From NCBI RefSeq assembly GCF_900162725.1, contig NZ_LT799418.1, forward strand, positions 4,380,541-4,444,540: a stretch of DNA of 64,000 nucleotides, in the 5' to 3' direction. This stretch comes from Parabacteroides sp. Marseille-P3160 (GTDB taxonomy: Bacteria > Bacteroidota > Bacteroidia > Bacteroidales > Tannerellaceae). The notes beneath the pieces were generated by a model, which worked only from the letters and a program-made list of their open reading frames with translations, searched no databases and was not told the DNA's origin. Of the stretch, positions 47,832 through 58,281 are shown piece after piece; the first letter of the stretch is position 1, and each line of letters opens with the position of its first letter. A program made the translations under genes and the position numbers.

Positions 47832-48413
47832 ATGATTGAATATATAAAGGGTGAAATTGTAGAACTTTCGCCTACGCGAATGGTCATGGAATGTGCTGGA
47901 ATAGGGTATGAATTGAACATTTCCTTAAGTACATACAGCGCCTTCAATGGAAAGCCGGAGGGGCGGATTTATGTCTATGAGGTGATTCGTGAAGACGCTC
48001 ACTTGCTCTTCGGATTTGCGACAAAAGAAGAGCGCGAACTCTTTTTATTACTGACTTCCGTATCCGGCGTGGGCCCGAATACCGCCCGGATGATCCTCTC
48101 GTCCATTCCTCCCGTTGAGTTAGTCCAAGTCATTGCGTCCAATAACGAAAATGTACTCAAAAGCGTAAAAGGGATCGGGTTGAAGACGGCACAACGGATT
48201 CTGGTCGACCTGAAAAATAAGGTAAAACTAACCGGAGTAGCTACGGAACCAAGAGGAATCCCATCGGAGGATATACAGGAAGAAGCAATAGCCGCTTTAT
48301 TAATGCTGGGCTTCCAGAAAGCAGCCTCACAAAAAGTGGTAGCAACCATTTGTAAAAATTCGCCGACACTGCCGGTCGAACAAGTGATCAAGAGCGCACT
48401 CAGAATGCTTTAA
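47832..48413 (+). CDS. ruvA: Holliday junction branch migration protein RuvA
   Basis: RuvA binds four-way junctions and loads the RuvB motor. The 193 residues show the N-terminal OB fold ([20 protein letters not shown]), two helix-hairpin-helix motifs ([17 protein letters not shown] and [17 protein letters not shown]) and the C-terminal domain III that touches RuvB. ruvB is not in the window. Its last base is shared with the start of sprA (TAATG). Confidence 0.96.
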   Translation: MIEYIKGEIVELSPTRMVMECAGIGYELNISLSTYSAFNGKPEGRIYVYEVIREDAHLLFGFATKEERELFLLLTSVSGVGPNTARMILSSIPPVELVQVIASNNENVLKSVKGIGLKTAQRILVDLKNKVKLTGVATEPRGIPSEDIQEEAIAALLMLGFQKAASQKVVATICKNSPTLPVEQVIKSALRML

Positions 48414-51400
48414 TGAAGAACTATTTAAAACATATCTCCTCATTGATCGTACTTCTTTATGCGGTCGTACTTTATTCATCCGGCGCCGGACAAACGCAGC
48501 CGGATCGCCCGCTCTCCGTATCCCAAGTGCAGGAACCGGAAGATACGATCCCTAAGAGCCGGTATCCGGTTCAAAAGACCATTCCGGAAAATGTCAAAGA
48601 CTTGAATAAGCCTTACCCGCTGGATTTACGTAACCCGGAAAATGTCAAAACCAGTATCGAATATGACCTGAAAACCGGACTTTACATTATCCGCACCAAA
48701 ATGGGAGATTCCGAGTTGGAAACGCCAATAACGCTGACACCGGAAGAGTTTCAGAGTTACAGCCTGAAAGAATCGATGCGCTCTTACTTCAAAAGCAAAA
48801 ACGACGAGAACTATCAGGCGGAATTAAATAAGGAAACCAACCTGTCCAATATTCAGTTCGAACTGGGGGCGGCTGAACGGATCTTCGGCCCCGGAGGCGT
48901 CCGGGTAACCACGCAAGGTTCGGCGGATATTACGATGGGGCTGAAAACAAACAAAACAGATAACCCTACTCTCCCGGAACGCTCGCGGAACCGTACCTTC
49001 TTCAATTTCGATGAGAATGTCCAATTGAATATGCAAGCCAAAGTGGGTTCCAAGGTTAATTTCGGGATGAATTATAATACGGAAACGTCTTTCGACTTCG
49101 ACTCAAAGAAGTTGAATCTGGCCTATACCGGCGAAGAGGATGAAATCATCAAGACGCTGGAAGCCGGGAATGTAAGCATGACAACCGGCAATTCCCTGAT
49201 CAACGGCGGAGCAGCCCTTTTCGGTATGAAAGCCGACTTGCAATTCGGGAAGCTCCGGGTGAATACGCTTTTCGCCCAACAGCAATCGGAATCCCGAACT
49301 GTCCAGTCGAAAGGCGGCGTACAGACAAAAGATTTCGAATTGACAATCGATCAGTACGATGAGAACCGGCATTTTTTCCTTTCCCACTATTTCCGGGATA
49401 TATACAATCAGGCGCTTTCGGCATTGCCGCTCATCCAATCGGCGGTAAAAATCAACCGGATCGAGGTATGGATTACCAATAAGCGGAGCAACTACGACCA
49501 GTCACGCAATATCGTGGCTTTTTCCGATTTGGGAGAAGCCGAGCATATCAGCAATCCGGCCGTACAGCCCAGCGCTTCCCTGAAGATCCCCGTTAACGAT
49601 GCCAACACACTCTACTCCCAATTAACCGGGGCAGGAAGCGTTTATGCCGGTGCGAGGGACATAAGTAAAGTAACGGCCGCATTCAGCGACGGCATTTACA
49701 ATGGCGGGGTAGATTACGAAAAAGTGGAGAGCGCCCGTTTGCTGGATCAATCGGAATACTCTCTGAACTCCGAATTGGGTTACATCTCGCTTAAAACACA
49801 ATTGCAACCGGATGAAGTGCTCGGGGTCGCTTTCGATTACACCTACCGGGGAACGGTTTACCAGGTGGGCGAGTTTTCCTCCGACAATACCCAAAACACG
49901 ACATCCAGCTTGTATGTGAAGCTCCTGAAAGGGACGACTTTGTCTCCCGCAATGCCTTTCTGGAATTTGATGATGAAGAATATATACGCCTTGCCTAATG
50001 CATTTTCCGTACAAAAGGAAAAGTTTAAGTTGGAAGTGCTCTACCAAAGCGATACGACCGGAACTTATGTCAATTATATCTCCGAAGGAAATATCAAGGA
50101 AAAAACACTGCTGCGCGTTATGAGATTAGACCGCCTGGATGCGCAGAACGAACCCTATCCCGACGGAATCTTCGACTTTATCAGCGGCTATACCATTCTG
50201 GCGGATAACGGTCGCATCATCTTTCCGGTCACGGAACCCTTCGGTTCATACTTGAGGCAACAAATAGGGAATGACGCCGTCGCGAATAAGTATGTCTTCG
50301 AGGAATTATACGACTCGACGTTGACTTACGCAAGGCAGATTGCCGAAAAGAATAAATTCTTGCTCCGGGGGGAATATAAGGCCTCTTCCGGATCGGAAAT
50401 ACAGTTAGGCTCGACCAATGTCGCCCGGGGATCCGTAAAAGTAACCGCCGGAGGCGTTTTACTGGCGGAGAACACAGACTATACGGTAGATTATACATCG
50501 GGAGTCGTAACTATTCTGAATGAAGCTATTGTCTCGGCAGGAACACCCATCAGCGTATCATTGGAAAACCAGTCGAATTTCAATATGCAGCGGAAAACAA
50601 TGATGGGATTGGATCTTAACTATCAGTTTTCACCGAACTTCAATGTCGGAGCTACGCTGATGCATCTCTCCGAAATGCCGCTGACTACCAAAACCGCTTT
50701 CGGCGACGAGTCGGTAAAAAATACCTTATGGGGATTCAACATGGCCTATAAGGGAGAAAGCCAATGGCTGACCAATATGTTGGACAAACTGCCTTTACTG
50801 GAGTTGAGTAAGCCGAGCCAGATCTCCTTCAGTGCCGAATTCGCCAATTTGATTGCCGGGCATTACGAGAATGAGACGACAGGGAAATATTCCTATCTGG
50901 ACGACTTCGAATCGACGCAAAGCGGATTTGACTTATTAAACCCCTATCCATGGACCCTGGCCAGTGTTCCTTCGGAAGGAGGCAAAGGAGGCATGTTCCC
51001 GGAATCCAGCCTGATCAATGACATTAATTACGGGAAAAACCGGGCTTTGCTGGCCTGGTATTATATCGACGGGATATTTACCCGTCCGAAGTCCTCTCTC
51101 CGTCCTTCGTATATGACATCTGACGACCTGTCGAACCATTACGTACGCGCGGTTCCCTATAGCGAATTGTTTCCCAACAAGGATATCGGTTATAATGAAA
51201 ATAACTTGATCTCGGTCTTGAACCTGGCTTATTATCCCAACGAACGCGGACCTTATAACCTGGATGCCGAAAATATCAATACGGACGGCACGTTACTCAA
51301 CCCGGAACAGCGTTTCGGAGGAATCATGCGAAAGATCGACCAAAGCGACTTTGAAACGGCCAATATCGAATATATCGAATTCTGGTTAATGGATCCGTTC

Positions 51401-54400
51401 ATTTACGATACGAATGCCGAGGGCGGGGATTTATACTTCAACCTGGGAGAAGTATCGGAAGATATTTTGAAAGATGGGAAGAAGTTCTTTGAAAACGGGC
51501 TTCCGATCGACGGAGACCGGAGCAAAGTCGATTCCACGGCCTGGGGATTTGTCCCGAAGCAGCAAAGTACGGTATATGCCTTTGACAACACCTCCGGAGC
51601 GCGCGAGAAACAGGATGTAGGCTTCAATGGCCTTTCCGCTCAGGAAGAGTTGGAGTTTCCGACCTATCAGAATTTCGTCACCCAATTGAGAAGCAAGTTA
51701 TCCTCGAGTGTTATCACACAAATGGAAGAGGATGCCTATTCCCCCTTAAGGAATCCGGGCAGTGATTTATTCCACTATTACCGGGGATCGGATCTCGACC
51801 AACAGAAGGCGGATATCCTTACTCGCTACAAGCGATATAATGGCACCGAAGGCAATTCAAAAGACGTAGAGTCGTCCAATGAGAGCTATTCGACCTCATC
51901 CCGTACTATTCCGGATGTCGAAGATTTGAATCAGGATAATACGTTGAATGAAAACGAGAAATATTTCGAATATAAAATATCGCTCCGCCCGAAAGACTTG
52001 TCCGTAGGCGGAAACCATATCGTCGATATGCAACGCCGCGCCGTCAAGTTGGCCAACGGAACGACCGACACCGTCACCTGGTACCAGTTCAAAGTACCGG
52101 TAAAGGAGTATGAGCGGGCGATCGGAGGGATCAGCGACTTCAAAACGATCCGTTTCATGCGCCTGTTCATGACCCGATTCAAGGATCCGACGGTCTTGCG
52201 TTTCGGAACCTTCCAATTGGTACGGGGCGAATGGCGTTCCTATACGCGGGATCTCTCCAACCCGAACATGCCGTCCTCCGGACACGGGACGTTAGATGTT
52301 TCGTCTGTCAACATCGAAGAGAACAACGAACGCACGCCGGTTAACTATGTCCTTCCTCCAGGCGTCAGCCGTATGTTGGATCCGGGGCAACCGCAACTGC
52401 GCCAGCAGAACGAACAAGCGCTTTCGATGAAAATAAACAATCTGGATCCATTGGATGCGCGGGCAGTCTATAAAACGACCTACTATGACCTCAGGATGTA
52501 CAAACGCTTGCAAATGTTCGTACATGCAGAGAAATTCATCAATGACGTAACCGATTTGTCCAATGGCGACCTGTCCGTCTTTATCCGTCTGGGTTCGGAT
52601 ACGAAAAACAATTATTACGAATACGAAGTACCTTTGTCGCTGACTCCCCACCGGAGTTACAACACTTATCTGACAGCCGACCAGCAGGCGGTTTGGCCGG
52701 AAGACAACATGATCAATTTTGCGATGGAAGTGTTGACCGATCTGAAGCTGAACCGGAACAAGGCGAAACGGGAAGGCGTTCCCGGCGTTAACTTCCAGAC
52801 TATTTATTCGGAATACGATCCGTCGAACACGAAAAACAAAGTGAGCATCATCGGTAACCCCAGCCTGTCTGAAGTTAAAACCATTATGATCGGAGTACGC
52901 AACAATTCGAAAGACGTCAAGAGCGGGGAAGTTTGGGTAAATGAACTTCGTCTGACCGACTTTGACGAGGCGGGAGGCTGGGCAGCCCGTTCCAATTTGA
53001 ATATCGCCTTATCCGATTTAGGAACGGTAAACGTGGGAGGCCATATCGAAACGGCCGGATTCGGCGCCCTCGACCAATCCGTCGCCGAACGCCGCATGGA
53101 AGACTTCAGACAATACAATGTGGCCACGACAATCGAACTCGGTAAATTCTTTCCCGAAAAGACTCAGGTGAGCCTCCCGTTATATTATGCCTATTCCAAG
53201 GATACCTATTCCCCGAAATACAATCCGTTGGATCAGGATATCAAACTGAAGGATGCATTGGATATTCTGGAAACAAAGGCCGAAAAAGATTCCATCCGGA
53301 ATTTAGCCAATGACCAGACGACAACCACCAGTTTCGCACTCAACAATGTACGCGTCAATATCAAGAGCAAAAATCCAATGCCTTATGATCCGGCCAATTT
53401 TGTATTCGGTTATTCTTACAGCCAAACGCAAAAGAAGAATCCAGAAACGGAGTACGAAACGACCAAAGACCAAAGGGGCAATTTCGGTTATAGTTACTCG
53501 CCTTACGCAAAGCCGCTCCAACCGTTTGCCAACATGAAGAACAGCGCCGGAGCCCGCAGATACCTCAAGCAATTCTCCATGAATTATTTACCATCGAATA
53601 TCAGCTTCCGTTCGGATATGATACGGAACTATTACGAAATACAGCTAAGGGATCTGAGCGGAAGCGGGCAAAGCAAACTTCTACCCTCTTTCAGCGAAAC
53701 CTTCCTTTGGGATCGCCAGATCGGAATCAATTGGAATATAACCAATAACCTTCAGTTCTCTTACCAATCCAATACAAATGCCAGAATCGAAACTCCTCAT
53801 GTGCAGGTAAACAAGGAATTGAACCCGGACGATTACCAGGTATGGAAAGATTCGGTACAACAAAGCATCCGCAACTTGGGAACTCCGTGGACCTACGACC
53901 AAACATTTAATGCGACATTCAATATTCCTTTCCAATATTTCCCCTTCCTCGACTGGGCAAACGGCTCCCTAACCTATAACGCACAGTACAACTGGGAGCG
54001 CGGCGCCTTGCTGGAATCCGAAATACAGGCCGAATTAGGTAACACGATCAAGAACCAGCGACAATTCAATTTCCAGGGTAATTTCAACCTGCTGTCTTTA
54101 TATAACAAGAATCTCTATCTGAGAAAGGTAAACCAAAAGTTCACCGCGGCGACTACCCAGAACCGGCAGCGCCCGCAACCGGCACAGAAAGCTAAGCCGA
54201 AACTGGAAAAAGAAGTTCAACTGAGCATGGACAGCGCTACGGTTGTCGTCCACAATATGATGTCGAAAAAACTCCGTATCGTAGCGAAAAGAGAAGACGG
54301 GCGGACGTATCGGATAAACTTCAAACCGGTAGACTTTGCACGTATCCGCATCTTGAACAAAGACACCGTAAAACTGAAACTGAGCATAGTCGAAGGCCCG

Positions 54401-55852
54401 CCTCCTTCGGAAACCTTCCTGACCGAAGCGGCCGAGTATTCTTCCCGCTTTGCCATGATGCTAAGACGATTGAATGTACAATATACGCTGACCGACGGGA
54501 TGATGCTGCCCGGCTTCCGCCCGAATATCGGAGACTGGTTCGGACAGGGTTCGACAGCCGCCGGCACGGCTCCGGGGGTGGGCTTCGCTTTCGGGCAAGT
54601 AGACCGCGGGTACATAGACCGGGCTTATGACCAGGGATGGTTGGTCATCGACGAAAACCTGACCACTCCAGCCATGATCAACAAATCCAAAACGTTCTCC
54701 ATCCGCGCCAGCCTGGAACCGGCCATGGGATTAAAAATCGACCTGAATGCCAACCGGCAAGATACACGGGATACGGAAATCTATTTCATGAATGACGGTA
54801 TGCCGGAACAATACGGCGGAAGTTTCACCATGACGACAATCACACTCGGAACCGCTTTCCAAAGCTCCGGGGATCTGGTAAACAATTATCATTCCGACGC
54901 TTTTGAGAAGTTCCGCGCGAACCGCAGTATCATTGCCGATCGCATCCGCAACCGATATATCGGAACGAACTATCCGACAACCGGATTTTTCCAAAGTTCG
55001 TCCGATGCCGGGAAACCTTTCGACCCGGAGCGCTCGGTCATCAGCGAAAATTCGGTGGATGTATTGATTCCTGCTTTTCTTGCCGCCTATACCGGAAAAA
55101 ACGCAGGAAGCGTATCCTTATCGCCTTTCCCCTCTATCGCCAGCCTGCTCCCGAACTGGAGGATCACTTATGACGGATTGGGACGCTTGGAAATGGTAAG
55201 GAAATATTTCAAGAATGTCACGCTCAATCACCAGTACACCTCTTTATACCGGGTGGGAACTTTCTCTTCCTTCCTCAACTGGGTGGATGCCAACTTGGAT
55301 GGTTTGGGATATGTGCGCAGCGTAGCAAGCGGAAATCCAACGCCCTCTTCCCCTTACGACATTTCGGCCGTCAGCCTGACCGAGTCCTTCACTCCCTTAT
55401 TCGGAGTGGATGCCACTTTATTGAATGACGTGACTACCTCTTTCAAGCTCCAGCGGACCCGCAACTTAAACCTGAATATTTCTTCATTCCAACTGGTAGA
55501 GTCACTCTCAAACGATGTGGTTCTCGGCTTGGGGTATAAGTATGCCGACTTTAATAAGGTGCTGAAGATGAAAAAGAAAAACGATTTCAGCAACGACCTG
55601 ACCGTAAGGCTGGATTTCTCCTACCGGAAGATGCAATCACTGATCCGTAAAATAGAAGATGCAACAACCCAGGCAACGAGCGGAAATATCGCAAAGACGC
55701 TGCAATTTTCGGCGGACTACGCTTTCAGCAAATCGCTCACGCTCCGCGGTTTCTATGACCTGCAGATCAACGAACCGCTGGTATCCAGCGCCGCCTATCC
55801 TACGTCCAACTCCAGTTACGGAGTCAGTCTCCGGATTTCATTGACACAATAA
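48413..55852 (+). CDS. sprA: Type IX secretion outer-membrane translocon protein SprA
   Basis: A giant 2479-residue outer-membrane protein, the conducting barrel of the type IX secretion system (Sov in Porphyromonas). After a signal-like start (LIVLLYAVVLYSSGAG) come long stretches of alternating beta strands rich in Asn, Tyr and Phe, ending in VSLRISLTQ. Length and the motifs TQGSADITMG and GGMFPES fit the family. The start overlaps ruvA by one base, so translation is probably coupled. The other T9SS genes (gldKLMN-type, porU/V) are not in this window. Confidence 0.93.
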   Translation: MKNYLKHISSLIVLLYAVVLYSSGAGQTQPDRPLSVSQVQEPEDTIPKSRYPVQKTIPENVKDLNKPYPLDLRNPENVKTSIEYDLKTGLYIIRTKMGDSELETPITLTPEEFQSYSLKESMRSYFKSKNDENYQAELNKETNLSNIQFELGAAERIFGPGGVRVTTQGSADITMGLKTNKTDNPTLPERSRNRTFFNFDENVQLNMQAKVGSKVNFGMNYNTETSFDFDSKKLNLAYTGEEDEIIKTLEAGNVSMTTGNSLINGGAALFGMKADLQFGKLRVNTLFAQQQSESRTVQSKGGVQTKDFELTIDQYDENRHFFLSHYFRDIYNQALSALPLIQSAVKINRIEVWITNKRSNYDQSRNIVAFSDLGEAEHISNPAVQPSASLKIPVNDANTLYSQLTGAGSVYAGARDISKVTAAFSDGIYNGGVDYEKVESARLLDQSEYSLNSELGYISLKTQLQPDEVLGVAFDYTYRGTVYQVGEFSSDNTQNTTSSLYVKLLKGTTLSPAMPFWNLMMKNIYALPNAFSVQKEKFKLEVLYQSDTTGTYVNYISEGNIKEKTLLRVMRLDRLDAQNEPYPDGIFDFISGYTILADNGRIIFPVTEPFGSYLRQQIGNDAVANKYVFEELYDSTLTYARQIAEKNKFLLRGEYKASSGSEIQLGSTNVARGSVKVTAGGVLLAENTDYTVDYTSGVVTILNEAIVSAGTPISVSLENQSNFNMQRKTMMGLDLNYQFSPNFNVGATLMHLSEMPLTTKTAFGDESVKNTLWGFNMAYKGESQWLTNMLDKLPLLELSKPSQISFSAEFANLIAGHYENETTGKYSYLDDFESTQSGFDLLNPYPWTLASVPSEGGKGGMFPESSLINDINYGKNRALLAWYYIDGIFTRPKSSLRPSYMTSDDLSNHYVRAVPYSELFPNKDIGYNENNLISVLNLAYYPNERGPYNLDAENINTDGTLLNPEQRFGGIMRKIDQSDFETANIEYIEFWLMDPFIYDTNAEGGDLYFNLGEVSEDILKDGKKFFENGLPIDGDRSKVDSTAWGFVPKQQSTVYAFDNTSGAREKQDVGFNGLSAQEELEFPTYQNFVTQLRSKLSSSVITQMEEDAYSPLRNPGSDLFHYYRGSDLDQQKADILTRYKRYNGTEGNSKDVESSNESYSTSSRTIPDVEDLNQDNTLNENEKYFEYKISLRPKDLSVGGNHIVDMQRRAVKLANGTTDTVTWYQFKVPVKEYERAIGGISDFKTIRFMRLFMTRFKDPTVLRFGTFQLVRGEWRSYTRDLSNPNMPSSGHGTLDVSSVNIEENNERTPVNYVLPPGVSRMLDPGQPQLRQQNEQALSMKINNLDPLDARAVYKTTYYDLRMYKRLQMFVHAEKFINDVTDLSNGDLSVFIRLGSDTKNNYYEYEVPLSLTPHRSYNTYLTADQQAVWPEDNMINFAMEVLTDLKLNRNKAKREGVPGVNFQTIYSEYDPSNTKNKVSIIGNPSLSEVKTIMIGVRNNSKDVKSGEVWVNELRLTDFDEAGGWAARSNLNIALSDLGTVNVGGHIETAGFGALDQSVAERRMEDFRQYNVATTIELGKFFPEKTQVSLPLYYAYSKDTYSPKYNPLDQDIKLKDALDILETKAEKDSIRNLANDQTTTTSFALNNVRVNIKSKNPMPYDPANFVFGYSYSQTQKKNPETEYETTKDQRGNFGYSYSPYAKPLQPFANMKNSAGARRYLKQFSMNYLPSNISFRSDMIRNYYEIQLRDLSGSGQSKLLPSFSETFLWDRQIGINWNITNNLQFSYQSNTNARIETPHVQVNKELNPDDYQVWKDSVQQSIRNLGTPWTYDQTFNATFNIPFQYFPFLDWANGSLTYNAQYNWERGALLESEIQAELGNTIKNQRQFNFQGNFNLLSLYNKNLYLRKVNQKFTAATTQNRQRPQPAQKAKPKLEKEVQLSMDSATVVVHNMMSKKLRIVAKREDGRTYRINFKPVDFARIRILNKDTVKLKLSIVEGPPPSETFLTEAAEYSSRFAMMLRRLNVQYTLTDGMMLPGFRPNIGDWFGQGSTAAGTAPGVGFAFGQVDRGYIDRAYDQGWLVIDENLTTPAMINKSKTFSIRASLEPAMGLKIDLNANRQDTRDTEIYFMNDGMPEQYGGSFTMTTITLGTAFQSSGDLVNNYHSDAFEKFRANRSIIADRIRNRYIGTNYPTTGFFQSSSDAGKPFDPERSVISENSVDVLIPAFLAAYTGKNAGSVSLSPFPSIASLLPNWRITYDGLGRLEMVRKYFKNVTLNHQYTSLYRVGTFSSFLNWVDANLDGLGYVRSVASGNPTPSSPYDISAVSLTESFTPLFGVDATLLNDVTTSFKLQRTRNLNLNISSFQLVESLSNDVVLGLGYKYADFNKVLKMKKKNDFSNDLTVRLDFSYRKMQSLIRKIEDATTQATSGNIAKTLQFSADYAFSKSLTLRGFYDLQINEPLVSSAAYPTSNSSYGVSLRISLTQ

Positions 55853-55888
55853 AAAAGAAATTTCAAAAAGGAAGAAGTAATTTCCGGG

Positions 55889-56590
55889 TCAAAGCATGTG
55901 GTAACTTTTCAATTCGTCGCGCAGCTGGCGGGCTTTTCCGTCGGTTACCTGAGCCATCAAATTCCAGAAACGTTCGCTATGGTTCATCTCCACCGTATGG
56001 CAAAGTTCATGCAGCAATACATAATCAATCAAATGCCAGGGAAGCAGAAGAAGGGAAAGGGAGAGGTTGATGCTTTTGCGCGGCGTGCAACTCCCCCAAT
56101 GCGTCCGGCTGTTGTTGATTTTCACCTCTATACAGGTAAAGTGGTATTGCGCGGCAAAAGCCATCAAACGTTGCGGTAAAAGTCGTTTTGCCTCATGCCT
56201 CAGGGCGCGTTCCAACATGCTCCGGAGCACTCGCTGCACCTCCTCTTTCTCGAAAGGGGTCCCTTCGGGACAGGCGATCTGCAGTTCCTTGTTTTTCAAG
56301 CTTAAATAGAAATTATCACGCTTTGTGCAATAAATGCGGACACCAAAGGTTGCCGTCTGCAAGGAGGTCTGTTCGTTCAATAGCTCCGGCTCCGGATGGC
56401 GCTGAAGGGCTTTTTTGATTTTAGGGCGTTGCTCCCGGATAAATGCCAACATCCGCTCCTCCTCTCCTGTCCGTTCGGGCAGGATCGCAATGACTTTCCC
56501 CTTCGAAATCTTAATCGTATAATGTTTGGCCCGGGGACTGCGGCGAAGGACAACCTCGCCTAATTCCGCATCTTGAACTATTTTATCCAT
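55889..56590 (-). CDS. YgjP-like zinc metallopeptidase domain protein (DUF45)
   Basis: A 233-residue soluble protein of the YgjP/DUF45 group (M48-like). The zinc site is H194-E-L-C-H198, with the third ligand in the following MNHSERFW. Upstream are SRTHWGSC and CTPRKSINLSLSLLLLPW, typical of the family. Proteolytic activity has not generally been shown for such proteins. It is convergent with sprA and divergent from the DUF3109 gene. Confidence 0.87.
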   Translation of the reverse strand: MDKIVQDAELGEVVLRRSPRAKHYTIKISKGKVIAILPERTGEEERMLAFIREQRPKIKKALQRHPEPELLNEQTSLQTATFGVRIYCTKRDNFYLSLKNKELQIACPEGTPFEKEEVQRVLRSMLERALRHEAKRLLPQRLMAFAAQYHFTCIEVKINNSRTHWGSCTPRKSINLSLSLLLLPWHLIDYVLLHELCHTVEMNHSERFWNLMAQVTDGKARQLRDELKSYHML

Positions 56591-56669
56591 TTCAATGCTA
56601 AAGATAAGCAGAATCCGTTTCCAAAGGAAAAAACCGACATCTTTTCCCGGAAAATCCGCTCTTTTTACC

Positions 56670-56677
56670 TAAGTTTG
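56670..56677 (+). promoter_or_regulatory. -7 box of the DUF3109 gene
   Basis: TAAGTTTG matches TAnnTTTG, 36 bases before the ATG at 56714. Confidence 0.4.
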
Positions 56678-56713
56678 CGCCCGGTTTGGTTACCGACTAC
56701 AATAGCATAGAAA

Positions 56714-57289
56714 ATGATTCAAATTGACGATACCTTAATTAGCCTTGATTTACTCGAAAGGCATTTCATATGCGACTTGGGAATATGCAAGGGCGCCTGC
56801 TGTATCGAAGGGGAATCCGGCGCTCCGTTGGAAGAGGAAGAGTTGCCTTTGCTGGAAGAAGCATTGCCCGAAGTATGGGACGACCTGTCTCCAGAAGCGC
56901 AGGCAATCATTGAGGAACAAGGGGTAGCTTACGTGGATTCGGACGGTGACTTAGTCACCTCCATCGTAAATGGAAAAGATTGTGTTTTCACCTGTTATGA
57001 TTCGGACGGCACGTGCAAATGTGCAATCGAGAAAGCGTATCGTGAAGGGCGCGTCCGGTTTTACAAACCGATCTCCTGCCATCTTTACCCGGTGCGTATC
57101 ACGAAGTATGCCGGTTTCACAGCCGTCAATTATCATCGTTGGGATATATGCAAGGCGGCAGAACTGCTGGGAGCCCGCGAAAAACTTCCTCTCTACCGTT
57201 TTTTACGCGAGCCGCTGGTCCGGAGGTTCGGTGAAGAGTGGTATCATGCTTTGAGCGAATGCGCCGCCGCTTACAACGCGGAGGGATAA
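56714..57289 (+). CDS. DUF3109 family protein, cysteine-rich
   Basis: A 191-residue cytosolic protein. Conserved cysteines occur as CDLGICKGACC near residues 20-30, as CVFTCYDSDGTCKC in the middle and in PISCHLYPVRI, suggesting metal or iron-sulfur binding of the kind seen in zinc/iron-chelating domain proteins. Function unknown. Its last 19 bases overlap the end of the convergent glsB gene. Confidence 0.85.
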   Translation: MIQIDDTLISLDLLERHFICDLGICKGACCIEGESGAPLEEEELPLLEEALPEVWDDLSPEAQAIIEEQGVAYVDSDGDLVTSIVNGKDCVFTCYDSDGTCKCAIEKAYREGRVRFYKPISCHLYPVRITKYAGFTAVNYHRWDICKAAELLGAREKLPLYRFLREPLVRRFGEEWYHALSECAAAYNAEG

Positions 57290-58281
57290 ACAATCATGCA
57301 GGCCGGTTTCCTTATCACCTGCCCATTCGCTCTTTTTTCCTTTAATTCCTTCAGATAGGTTTCGATATGGCGCTTCTTCTTTTCTTCCAGAATTTCATTG
57401 ATGGCAATCAGGATTCCCGTTTCTTCCACATCGCCGAACTCTCCATTGATCGACGTCCCGAAGGTACGCATCTTCGGCGAAAGGCTCATATAGGCGTTCA
57501 CCAAAGGAGGAACATTGATTCCGAACTTACGGACTTCCTGATTTAACACCTTATAATTGTCTTTAAAGTTATCGTAGTGAAACAGTGCTTTCATTTTTTC
57601 CAGATTGCTTTGTACATCCAGGGGACAGATTGGAATAACCAGTCCTTCCGGATCCGGGAAATGCAACTGAAGGAAATACAGGATCATGTTCCGCGCTTCC
57701 TGATTATAAGTATTGTACATCGTAACTTTACCATAGAAGTATTTCAGTGTAGGATCGATGACGGTCAAAGCGCCCAGTCCGTCCCAAAGGTTATCCAGGA
57801 TGAAGATTCCTTTGGATCGCCCCAGTGTCGCCTGGTAATCAAGCGAAACGAAAGAACGCCCCAGTTCTACGGTATAAGGTAAATAGTTTTCTATAAATTC
57901 TTTCGAAAAGTTAAAGAGGTGGGAAGTAGCCAGAAGCGGTTTGCCGTACGGATCGAATCGTACATCCGTGCCGCATAAGAAACGGTAGCCGCCCAAGATC
58001 TGCTCGTCGGAGGGGCTCCAGACAATTAATTGCCGATAACCTCCTTCCATTGTATCGAATTCGTCAATATCACAGGCCAATCCGGTTCCCCCTCCGTAGT
58101 AGCGGAATGCGATTTCGCGTAAACGTCCTACTTCCTGCATTATATGGGGGGAGTCTTTCGCCGTTACAATATAAATTTCGTTGTCCGACTTGTTCGTCTT
58201 CCGTAATTTCTTCTCCGGAGTCAGTTCCTCCTTCAACAATTGCCGGGAAACCGGCTGGATTATTTCTTCACTCTGTATCAT
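57271..58281 (-). CDS. glsB: Glycine lipid N-acyltransferase GlsB
   Basis: A 336-residue GNAT/OlsB-like enzyme that in Bacteroides attaches a 3-hydroxy fatty acid to glycine, the first step of glycine-lipid synthesis. The OlsB-like core is visible (EVGRLREIAFRYYGGGTG, DEFDTMEGGYRQLIVW, LGGYRFLCGTD, ELGRSFVSLDYQ). The first base of its ATG lies within the glsA stop region (ATGA overlap), so glsA is upstream and coupled. Assignment follows the known glsB-glsA pair of B. thetaiotaomicron; the activity is inferred. Confidence 0.85.
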   Translation of the reverse strand: MIQSEEIIQPVSRQLLKEELTPEKKLRKTNKSDNEIYIVTAKDSPHIMQEVGRLREIAFRYYGGGTGLACDIDEFDTMEGGYRQLIVWSPSDEQILGGYRFLCGTDVRFDPYGKPLLATSHLFNFSKEFIENYLPYTVELGRSFVSLDYQATLGRSKGIFILDNLWDGLGALTVIDPTLKYFYGKVTMYNTYNQEARNMILYFLQLHFPDPEGLVIPICPLDVQSNLEKMKALFHYDNFKDNYKVLNQEVRKFGINVPPLVNAYMSLSPKMRTFGTSINGEFGDVEETGILIAINEILEEKKKRHIETYLKELKEKRANGQVIRKPACMIVYPSAL

